Shown: positions 1 through 6,380 of the stretch, piece by piece
Numbering within the stretch: position 1 is the stretch's first letter
Layout of the letters: each line of letters begins with the position of its first letter
From: Gp6-AA40 sp046765795
Lineage (GTDB): Bacteria > Acidobacteriota > Vicinamibacteria > Vicinamibacterales > UBA2999
NCBI GenBank assembly: GCA_046765795.1
Contig: JBKPRH010000387.1
Span: forward strand, 1-21,104
Direction of reading: 5' to 3'
Length of the DNA: 21,104 bases
The notes under the pieces: generated by a model
Database searches by the model: none
What the model was told of the DNA's origin: nothing
What the model saw: the letters and a program-made list of their open reading frames with translations, nothing else
Position numbers and translations under genes: made by a program

Positions 1-56
1 ATGAAGGACCCCTCGTGTAGAAAGCGGTACGGCCGTTGCACGAGGCAAGCGGCTTC

Positions 57-2330
57 ATGTCCGTGTCGCGCACTCTCCTGCGACTGGTCGTTCTCGTTGC
101 CATCGTGTGCGCGTCATGCGCCGCGCCCTTGCAGCGCGCGACAACAACTCCGCCAGCCAGCGAGCGGGCGCAAGAGTCGACGCCAATCGCCAACGCGCTT
201 CAACCGAGAGTTGGCGTCGCCTTCGGTGGCGGCAGCGCCCGCGGCATTGCGCACGTCGGTGTGATCCGCTGGTTGGAGGAGCACCGCATCCCAATCGATG
301 TCGCGGCCGGCACGAGCATGGGAGGACTCGTCGGTGGGGCGTTCGCCGCCGGGATGGATGCAGACGAACTGCAGGCGTTCGTCATGTCGATCAACTGGGA
401 CCAGCTCTTTGGCGAGTCCTCGTTCAGGTACAAGAACATCCGGCGTAAAGCTGACGCGCGAGCCTATCCCTCTCGTCTCGAGTTCGGGCTGCGCGGCGGC
501 ATCGTTCCGCCGACCGCGCTGAACAACGGCGAAGAGGTGGAACTGCTGCTTGCGCGTATCGCCGCCCCGTACTTCGAGATCGAAGACTTCGACCAGCTCC
601 CGACGCCGTTTCGTGCGGTGGCTGTCGATCTCCTGTCTGCACGCCCCGTCGTGATGCGAAGCGGATCACTGGCCGACGCGCTGCGTGCGACGATGTCGAT
701 TCCGCTGATCTTTCCGCCGGTAGATCTGAACGGACAGATCCTGGTCGATGGCGGCGCCATGAACAACGTTCCCGCGGACATTGTCAGGGACATGGGCGCA
801 CAGCACGTCGTCGCCATCAACGTAGGGGACCTCTCCGATCGTGAAGGCATCAACTCGACGCTGTTCGGCGTAGCGAGTGCCACGACGGACGCGATGATGC
901 GGGCGTCGACCAGACGCACGCTGATGGCTGCGGATGTCGTCATTGACGTGCCGCTCAAAGGCTATGGCTCGCTCGATTGGCGGCGTGCCGCTAAACTCAT
1001 CGACGAGGGCTACCGTGCCGCAGAAGCGATGCGCGACCAGCTGCTGCCACTGGCCGTCTCGGAGGCCGACTTTGAAGCCTGGCACACCGCGCGACGGGCC
1101 AAGCGACGAAAGATGTTGCCCGTTCCGACGTTCGTTCACCTCGACGGCTTCGCGAGGAACGACACGAGTCGCCTGGATGTTCTGCTCGCGAGACACCGTG
1201 ATGCGCCGCTTGACATCGACGCGGTTGAGCGGGATATCGCCATCATCATCGGTCTCGATCGCTATGAGTCGGTGACGTGGCGGCTGACGCGAGACTCGGC
1301 GCGCGGCGTGGGCCTGTACGTGCGCGGCCGAATCAAGTCGTACGCGCCTCCGTTCTTGATGATCGGGGGATTGCTCGAAAACACGACCTCGAACGACTTC
1401 CGCATCGCGGCGACAGCTCGTTATCTCGCCTTCGATCAGGTGGGCTCGGGATCGGAACTCCGCATCGACGGGACCATCGGTTCGGATCCGAGTGTGGCGA
1501 TTGAACTGTATCGTCCGATCGGGCCGACGCCGCTGTTCCTTGCGCCCTATGCAGGCGTGATAACCAAGACCTTCGATGTCATCGACCAGGATTCCGTCGT
1601 CGCGCGATACGGAGAGACCATCCCGCGACTCGGGTTGAACGTGGGCATCAACATTGGCGCGCAAAGCGATGTGCGCCTTGGCGCGTACGTCGCGGACCGA
1701 TCGGCGTCAATCGAAACCGGCAGTCCGGGGTTCCCTGAAGTGCGAGGAATGGAAACAGGAGCAGAACTGGTGTGGCGCGTGGACACGCAGGACAGTCCGG
1801 TTATTCCCGCGGCCGGTGTCTATTCGCAGGTACGGGCATGGCACGTCTTCAAGGGCCCCGACATCATCGGCGACGTGCCAGTCCGCTTTGACATGTCGCC
1901 CACTCAGCTTTCAGGGAGCGCGAACCGGTTCTGGAGCGTCGGTCTCCGAAATCGCGTGTTCGCGTACGGGGCTCTCGGCACTTCATTCAATTCCACACCG
2001 CTCCCTCCCGACCAATTTTCGCTCGGTGTTCCGTTCAAGCTCGGCGCGTATGACACTGATGAAATCAGAGGACCTCACTACTTCGCCGTGACTGGCGGGT
2101 ACCTGCGTCGAATCGGCCGGTTACCGGACTTTGTCGGAGGTCCGGTGTTCATGGGGACCTGGCTGGAAAACGGAGATGCATTCGAAAGCTGGGGGAAGGC
2201 GACCTGGAGATCAAATGGTGGCGCGGGTCTCGTGATGGACACTTTGGTGGGCCCGGTTCTACTGGCAGGTTCGTGGAGTTTCGACGGACGATGGCGCACG
2301 TATCTCGCTGCGGGACGTACGTTTCGGTGA
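57..2330 (+). CDS. Patatin-like phospholipase with POTRA-like linker and C-terminal beta-barrel (PlpD-like, type Vd autotransporter)
   Basis: Predicted lipid acyl hydrolase carried to the cell surface by its own outer-membrane barrel. Residues 50-300 form a patatin domain: oxyanion loop GGGSARG (57-63), nucleophile elbow GTSMG with Ser87, and catalytic Asp in DGG at 231. A linker at about 345-430 looks POTRA-like, and about 430-757 is rich in alternating beta-strands ending in an aromatic-containing tail (GRTFR), as in Omp85-type barrels. The 757-residue length is close to Pseudomonas PlpD (about 730). I chose the ATG at 57 over the in-frame TTG at 36 because GAGG lies 11 nt upstream and the signal peptide then begins at once. 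That N-terminus ends in CASC-A (Cys21), a weak lipobox, so it may be lipidated. Family assignment is firm; secretion of the patatin domain is inferred. Confidence 0.9.
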   Translation: MSVSRTLLRLVVLVAIVCASCAAPLQRATTTPPASERAQESTPIANALQPRVGVAFGGGSARGIAHVGVIRWLEEHRIPIDVAAGTSMGGLVGGAFAAGMDADELQAFVMSINWDQLFGESSFRYKNIRRKADARAYPSRLEFGLRGGIVPPTALNNGEEVELLLARIAAPYFEIEDFDQLPTPFRAVAVDLLSARPVVMRSGSLADALRATMSIPLIFPPVDLNGQILVDGGAMNNVPADIVRDMGAQHVVAINVGDLSDREGINSTLFGVASATTDAMMRASTRRTLMAADVVIDVPLKGYGSLDWRRAAKLIDEGYRAAEAMRDQLLPLAVSEADFEAWHTARRAKRRKMLPVPTFVHLDGFARNDTSRLDVLLARHRDAPLDIDAVERDIAIIIGLDRYESVTWRLTRDSARGVGLYVRGRIKSYAPPFLMIGGLLENTTSNDFRIAATARYLAFDQVGSGSELRIDGTIGSDPSVAIELYRPIGPTPLFLAPYAGVITKTFDVIDQDSVVARYGETIPRLGLNVGINIGAQSDVRLGAYVADRSASIETGSPGFPEVRGMETGAELVWRVDTQDSPVIPAAGVYSQVRAWHVFKGPDIIGDVPVRFDMSPTQLSGSANRFWSVGLRNRVFAYGALGTSFNSTPLPPDQFSLGVPFKLGAYDTDEIRGPHYFAVTGGYLRRIGRLPDFVGGPVFMGTWLENGDAFESWGKATWRSNGGAGLVMDTLVGPVLLAGSWSFDGRWRTYLAAGRTFR

Positions 2331-2404
2331 GCCCTTCGACAACCGCCTCCTCTTGCGCCCGTCGACTTGGCGCAGTACAACATGCCTGTCTTTGGAGGAC
2401 TCGT

Positions 2405-2797
2405 ATGAAACCAGCGTCATGTCTCGCCCTGTGTCTGGCCCTGCTGTGGGCGCAGGCCGCCGCGGTGGCCCATCATTCGTTCGACGCCGAGTTCGACCGC
2501 AACCAACCGGTCACTCTGACCGGATCGGTGACCCGCGTGGATTGGGGCAACCCTCACATCTGGGTATTCATCGACGTCAAGGACGCGACCGGCAAGGTTT
2601 CGAACTGGGGCGTCGAGGGCGGCGCGCCGAATGCGCTGTTCCGGAACGGCTGGCGCAAGGACTCGCTGAAAGTTGGTGACGTTGTCACGGTGGAAGGCTT
2701 CAGAGGGCGCGACGGCTCGCAGCGCGCGAACGCCAATCGCGTCTTGTTGCCGGACGGTCGTCGGGTCTTCGCGGGCTCCTCGGTAGGTGGCAAATGA
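2405..2797 (+). CDS. DUF6152 family exported protein
   Basis: A 130-residue exported protein of unknown function. The signal peptide is about residues 1-21 (MKPASCLALCLALLWAQAAA), followed by HHSF, the usual start of mature DUF6152 proteins. Other family marks are an AEFDRNQPVTLTG stretch and WGNPHIWVFIDV, then a small beta-barrel-like region with VGDVVTVEGF. A strong GGAGGA at 2394-2399 sits 5 nt before the ATG and rules out longer in-frame starts. Its stop overlaps the start of the next gene (ATGA at 2794-2797), so the two are probably translationally coupled. DUF6152 genes often sit beside the secreted family seen in the next two genes; the shared role is unknown. Family call is by motif recognition. 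Confidence 0.85.
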   Translation: MKPASCLALCLALLWAQAAAVAHHSFDAEFDRNQPVTLTGSVTRVDWGNPHIWVFIDVKDATGKVSNWGVEGGAPNALFRNGWRKDSLKVGDVVTVEGFRGRDGSQRANANRVLLPDGRRVFAGSSVGGK

Positions 2798-3576
2798 AAG
2801 GCGTCGCGATTGCGGGCGCGTTCGGCCTGATCTTCGCGCTGGCCTCGGTGCCGGTCACCTCACAGGGCCGAGGCGCGGCGCCCGCTCAAGCCGCAGCGAA
2901 GCGTCCGGCGCCCCGTCTCCAGAACGGCAAGCCGAGCATGACCGGCGTGTGGGACAACACACGCCGCGCCGACGTGACCAACAAGGCCATTCCGGGCTTC
3001 GTCGAGTCGCTGCCTTACACGGCGTGGGGCAAGAGCAAGTGGGACGGCTACGAGAAGTTCATGCAGACCAACGGCGACTACGTCGGCAACTGCCTGCCGT
3101 TCGGCATGTCTCGATCGATCTACGGACCGCACCCGCTGCAAATCATCCACGACAACGACAACCTGGTAATGCTCTTCGAGCAGAACTCGATGTTTCACAT
3201 CGTGCCGACCGACGGCCGAGCGTTCACGAAAGATCTGCCGGCGTCGTGGTTCGGCGAATCGGTGGGACATTGGGACGGCGAGACGCTGGTCGTCGAGACA
3301 GTGAACCTGAACGGCTATACGCGAGTGGATACTATCGGTCATCCGCTCAGTGCGCGTGCCCGCATCACCCAGACATTCAAACGCGTGGACTTCAACACCA
3401 TCGAGCACACGTTCACCGTGAACGATCCGAAGACGTACACGAGTGCGTGGACCGTCAGGGATACATGGGCGCTCGAGCCTGAGACGAAGCTGCTCGAGTA
3501 CGCATGCATGGAGAACAACCGGGCACTCTTCGAAGGCCGGATCAAGCCATTCATTCCCCCAGACGACGTCGACTGA
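2794..3576 (+). CDS. Secreted protein of unknown function, WEGDT-type paralogue family (copy 1)
   Basis: A 260-residue exported protein; I do not recognise a named function. The signal peptide is about 1-23, followed by an Ala/Pro-rich spacer and then KPSMTGVW, the entry motif of the mature domain. The core has NCLP (Cys100), TDGR near 139-142, the family signature GESVGHWDGETLVVET (154-169), DPKTYT near 211, and LEYACMEN (Cys238). The same landmarks occur in the genes at 3576 and 9632, and two cysteines are conserved in all three, so a disulfide is plausible. The gene overlaps its neighbours on both sides (ATGA at 2794, TGATG at 3574-3578), making a three-gene operon with the DUF6152 gene. 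Envelope location is inferred from the signal peptide. Confidence 0.82.
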   Translation: MKGVAIAGAFGLIFALASVPVTSQGRGAAPAQAAAKRPAPRLQNGKPSMTGVWDNTRRADVTNKAIPGFVESLPYTAWGKSKWDGYEKFMQTNGDYVGNCLPFGMSRSIYGPHPLQIIHDNDNLVMLFEQNSMFHIVPTDGRAFTKDLPASWFGESVGHWDGETLVVETVNLNGYTRVDTIGHPLSARARITQTFKRVDFNTIEHTFTVNDPKTYTSAWTVRDTWALEPETKLLEYACMENNRALFEGRIKPFIPPDDVD

Positions 3577-4406
3577 TGCGAACCTGGTTTCCCCTGTTGA
3601 TGTGGGCCGCGCTGGCGACCCTGAGCACAGATGTCTCGTTGCGCGCGCAGTGGTTGCATGAGCCCACCGCGGGCGCGCCCCGCACGCGCGACGGCAAGGT
3701 AGTCATGACCGCGCGCGCTCCGCGACTGAACGGCAAGCCCGATCTGTCGGGCCTCTGGCAGGTGCAGGGCGATCCGCGCGCGCCCGGCGGACTGTTTGGT
3801 CTGGGTGAATCGTTGAATTCCCGATACTTCCGCAACGTGCTCGCGGACTTTCCCGCCGATGCCGCTCCACTGACTCCTGAGGGTGCAGCGCGATTGAAGC
3901 AGAACGTCCAGCCCACGTCATTCAATCCGCTCCTCAACTGTCTGCCGGACGGCGTCCCGCACGGCGACCTGCTTCCCGAGCCGTTCAAGATCGTCCACTC
4001 AAAGGGCGTCATCGTCTTCCTGTACGAAGTGGAAACGACTTTTCGACAGGTGTTCACCGATGGCCGAAAGCTACCCGTCGATCCGTCACCGGCCTGGCAG
4101 GGTTATTCGGTGGGGCGGTGGGAGGGCGACACGCTGGTCGTGGACACGATTGGCTTCAACGACCGGAGCTGGCTGGACGCCCGCGGAACTCCTCATAGTG
4201 AGGACATGCGCGTCGAGGAACGCTTCACCCGCCGCGATTACGGCCACATGGACTTGAAGATCACCATCACCGATCCCAAGACGTTCACGCGTCCGATCGC
4301 TTTCAGCGTGGTCCTCGATCTGATGCCGGACACCGACGTGCTCGAACACTACTGCGCCGAGAACGAGCGGGACGATGCCCACATCCGACGTGGGCCGAGT
4401 CGCTAG
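3576..4406 (+). CDS. Secreted protein of unknown function, WEGDT-type paralogue family (copy 2)
   Basis: A 276-residue exported protein, paralogous to its upstream neighbour. The signal peptide is about 1-24 (ends LRAQ). The domain opens with KPDLSGLW at about 54-61. Conserved landmarks are NCLPDG (Cys122), TDGR (161-164), GYSVGRWEGDTLVVDTIGFN (175-194), TDPKTFTRP, and EHYCAENE (Cys260). Compared with copy 1 it has an extra segment of about 25 residues before NCLP. The ATG shares one base with the previous stop (TGATG), which fixes the start and implies coupling. It is the last gene of the plus-strand cluster and converges on the cytochrome gene with only 10 nt between them. No catalytic motif of a known enzyme class was seen. 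Confidence 0.82.
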   Translation: MRTWFPLLMWAALATLSTDVSLRAQWLHEPTAGAPRTRDGKVVMTARAPRLNGKPDLSGLWQVQGDPRAPGGLFGLGESLNSRYFRNVLADFPADAAPLTPEGAARLKQNVQPTSFNPLLNCLPDGVPHGDLLPEPFKIVHSKGVIVFLYEVETTFRQVFTDGRKLPVDPSPAWQGYSVGRWEGDTLVVDTIGFNDRSWLDARGTPHSEDMRVEERFTRRDYGHMDLKITITDPKTFTRPIAFSVVLDLMPDTDVLEHYCAENERDDAHIRRGPSR

Positions 4407-4416
4407 CGAGACCAGG

Positions 4417-4956
4417 TTACTTACAGCGATTCTCTTTCGTTTTGCGGTCGCGCCATTTGCGGTGGCAGCCGGCACACGAAGCGCTCAGCGTCTCGGAGAC
4501 GGCGATGATCTTGTCCTGGTCTTTGGCCTGGGCCGCCGCGTACGCCTTCATGCTGTTGTCGCGCACAGCTTGCGCGAACGTCGCCCACGCCGGGTCCGTG
4601 GTCGGAACGGGTACGCCGTTCGAGCACTTGCGCCCTGGAATCGACAGCAAGTTCGCGGACTCGGCTAACGCCAATGCGGCGTTCTCAACGGCGACCCAAC
4701 CGCCAAACGTGCTGGTGAGAGGATCGGTGGACATCCCGGGGTCATGGCCGGGGATGAGTTTCACCTCTGCGGGATCGTCGGCCTGCGCGAAGAACACCAC
4801 GTTGGCGGCCGGATACAACACGCCGCGCATCAATTGATTCAAATCGGCGTGCACCTGCTGAGCCGGAGTCGGCGACGTCGCGGTTGTTTGCGCCGTGAGC
4901 GACGCGAGACCGCCCGTGACCACTATGAGCGAGAGCGTCAGTCCCGTCCTGTTCAT
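4417..4956 (-). CDS. Secreted c-type cytochrome with C-terminal CxxCH haem site
   Basis: A 179-residue exported protein with one haem-attachment motif, CAGCH, at 161-165 close to the C-terminus. The signal peptide is about 1-22 (ends LTAQ). The body is mostly helical, with regions such as VHADLNQLMRGVLYPAANVVFF at about 35-56. A single CxxCH in the last helix resembles the cytochrome c'/b562-type four-helix bundle, but the fold is inferred. A further Cys lies at 111 and at 178. It probably acts in the periplasm as an electron carrier or redox or gas-binding protein. No Shine-Dalgarno sequence is visible; instead a TCTAAT hexamer (minus strand, 4965-4970) ends 8 nt before the ATG, which may indicate a leaderless mRNA. 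It is divergent from the peptidase gene at 5235. Confidence 0.8.
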   Translation of the reverse strand: MNRTGLTLSLIVVTGGLASLTAQTTATSPTPAQQVHADLNQLMRGVLYPAANVVFFAQADDPAEVKLIPGHDPGMSTDPLTSTFGGWVAVENAALALAESANLLSIPGRKCSNGVPVPTTDPAWATFAQAVRDNSMKAYAAAQAKDQDKIIAVSETLSASCAGCHRKWRDRKTKENRCK

Positions 4957-4964
4957 GCGCGTAG

Positions 4965-4970
4965 ATTAGA
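4965..4970 (-). promoter_or_regulatory. Putative -10 element of the cytochrome c gene
   Basis: On the minus strand the hexamer TCTAAT matches TATAAT at 5 of 6 positions and ends 8 nt before the ATG at 4956. No convincing -35 hexamer is seen at 17 nt. If it is used, transcription would start within a few bases of the ATG, consistent with the lack of a ribosome binding site. Confidence 0.35.
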
Positions 4971-5030
4971 TGCAGTGTCTTCCCGGAGCAATCAGCATCT
5001 TGGTCGTCGATGTGACGGCAGGAATTACAC

Positions 5031-5081
5031 GAAAAAATCACCGCCAGATTGCTATTGAAAAAATTACCCTCGATTTTTTTC
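5031..5081. repeat. A-tract direct repeats in the divergent intergenic region
   Basis: GAAAAAATCACC (5031-5042) and GAAAAAATTACC (5057-5068) are 12-nt copies with one mismatch, offset by 26 nt. GATTTTTTTC (5072-5081) is almost the inverse complement of the first copy. The block is the most AT-rich piece of the window and lies between divergent genes (4956 minus, 5235 plus). It could be a curved or UP-like promoter element or a binding site; no function is shown. Confidence 0.5.
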
Positions 5082-5234
5082 CTGCTGAGTATTAACCATG
5101 GACACATTTTCGGCCCTCTTGTGTTACCGTTTTTATGCCGATAACAACGGCTGACATACCCTCCCGCCAGAACGCCTTTCCAAGGCAAGTGGTGATTCGG
5201 ACGGACGTCAAGAAAGATGAGGGCCGGCTCCTCT

Positions 5235-5771
5235 ATGCGTTGCCTTCGCGTCTCGCGGAACTCAGCACGCCTTGCGCTACTGACGTTCATCGTTTGTGCC
5301 TCCTCAGTGAAAGCGTTCGCCGAAGAGCGCGCGAGCTCAACGACCGTACCTGAAGGAAAGCTCCAGAAGATCGTGAGTGACCTGAAGTCACGGATGGAGA
5401 TCGCCTCGCCGATCGTCGTCACAATCGTGCCGAGCAACGACTTGATGATGTCTGTGGAGGCGCCGACAGATACGAGGAAGACTTTTCTGTTGTCCGTCGA
5501 GGCAAGCTTCCTCGACACGCTCACCGACGATGAGCTCGAGGCTGCCGTTGCACACGAGCTTGGGCACGTGTGGATCTTTACTCACCATCCGTTCCTGCAA
5601 ACCGAAGAGCTCGCGAACAAGATCGCGATGCGTGCCGTGACGCGCGAGACGCTCGAGCGTGTCTACGCGAAGGTGTGGGAACGCGGTGGGACCAAGGGTG
5701 ATCTCGCGTGGTTCCTCGGTAGCGCTCCCTCTGCTTCCAAAGCTGGACTCGCCACGGATACCACTCGATAA
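5235..5771 (+). CDS. Small secreted M48-like zinc metallopeptidase
   Basis: A 178-residue exported protein with a zinc-peptidase site, AHELGH (HExxH at 107-111), preceded by TDDELEAAVAHELGH, the pattern of family M48. The usual downstream ExxxD of M48 appears as E124/E125 in TEELANKIA; the Asp is replaced by Asn128. The signal peptide is about 1-29 (ends VKAFA). Apart from it there is no membrane helix, so this is a minimal periplasmic form, much shorter than HtpX or BepA. I prefer the ATG at 5235 because GAGGG (5219-5223) lies 11 nt upstream; an ATG at 5217 would add six residues. Activity is likely but untested, and the Asn change could affect it. Substrate unknown. Confidence 0.8.
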   Translation: MRCLRVSRNSARLALLTFIVCASSVKAFAEERASSTTVPEGKLQKIVSDLKSRMEIASPIVVTIVPSNDLMMSVEAPTDTRKTFLLSVEASFLDTLTDDELEAAVAHELGHVWIFTHHPFLQTEELANKIAMRAVTRETLERVYAKVWERGGTKGDLAWFLGSAPSASKAGLATDTTR

Positions 5772-5909
5772 AAAACTTACGCATAGATCGTACAGCGCTG
5801 TGAAAGCTTTACGCGATCGGCGTGTACTTGAGTTTCATCATCCCTGCTTCATCGCAACAAAAACGATTGGCATGTTCTTCGCCCCCGCCGAACGCGACGG
5901 AGGTCAGTC

Positions 5910-6290
5910 ATGCGTACTTCGACCCGTAGATTTGTCACGATGCTCGGTTCACTTGCGTTTGTTGCCGCAATCAGTCTGTCCGCTTTCGCACAGGCACCGG
6001 CATCGCAAGCTCCGGCCGCTGAGGCGGCTGCATCACAGGCTCCAGCTGGCCAGGCGCAGAAATCGGAAACTGCGAAGGGAGAGCTGAAGTCTGTGGATAC
6101 GGACAAGATGACCATCACGCTCGCCAGCGGCGAGACGTTTCAGTTCACCAGCTCGACGAAGGTGACTGGCGCGCAGGGCGGTGTTGCCGGATTGGCATCG
6201 ATGTCCGGTCGGGAAGTCACGATCAACTATTCGGCAAAGGGCGCTGATCGCGTCGCCACGGCAATCACCGTCGGGGCGGAAAAGAAATAG
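5910..6290 (+). CDS. Small exported protein with beta-rich C-terminal domain (DUF5666-like)
   Basis: A 126-residue protein with a signal peptide (about 1-27, ending SAFAQ), a low-complexity Ala/Gln/Pro/Ser stretch (28-50), and a compact beta-rich domain (55-122). That domain has the pattern of a small exported barrel: GELKSVDTDKMTITL, then TKVTG, then SGREVTINYSAKGADRVATAI. The arrangement resembles DUF5666-type proteins, but I cannot confirm the family. GGAGG at 5899-5903 sits 6 nt before the ATG and gives a secure start. Function unknown; a periplasmic location is expected. A perfect 10-bp hairpin follows at 6315. Confidence 0.72.
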   Translation: MRTSTRRFVTMLGSLAFVAAISLSAFAQAPASQAPAAEAAASQAPAGQAQKSETAKGELKSVDTDKMTITLASGETFQFTSSTKVTGAQGGVAGLASMSGREVTINYSAKGADRVATAITVGAEKK

Positions 6291-6314
6291 TCAGCGATTC
6301 CAGAAGACGGAACA

Positions 6315-6355
6315 CAGCACGGGGATCGAGGCGACCTGCTTGCGGCCCCGTGCTG
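6315..6355. terminator. Possible bidirectional terminator hairpin between convergent genes
   Basis: CAGCACGGGG (6315-6324) and CCCCGTGCTG (6346-6355) form a perfect 10-bp stem around a 21-nt loop. It lies 24 nt after the gene ending at 6290 and 25 nt past the 3' end of the convergent permease gene. There is no T-run on either side, so intrinsic termination is uncertain. Confidence 0.45.
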
Positions 6356-6380
6356 ACTCATCTCTCCTCGACGCGGCCAC

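Noticed and set aside
1..20. Possible tail of an upstream gene (…EGPLV then TAG at 18-20)
   Set aside because: Only five codons are visible; a stop in one frame is expected by chance.
1..264. An open frame starting at the first base
   Set aside because: It is Arg/Ser/Pro-rich with no family feature and overlaps the well-supported patatin gene in another frame.
666..1664. A 332-codon minus-strand frame opposite the patatin gene
   Set aside because: It is the antisense shadow of a conserved gene in GC-rich DNA; composition is Arg-rich and no motif is seen.
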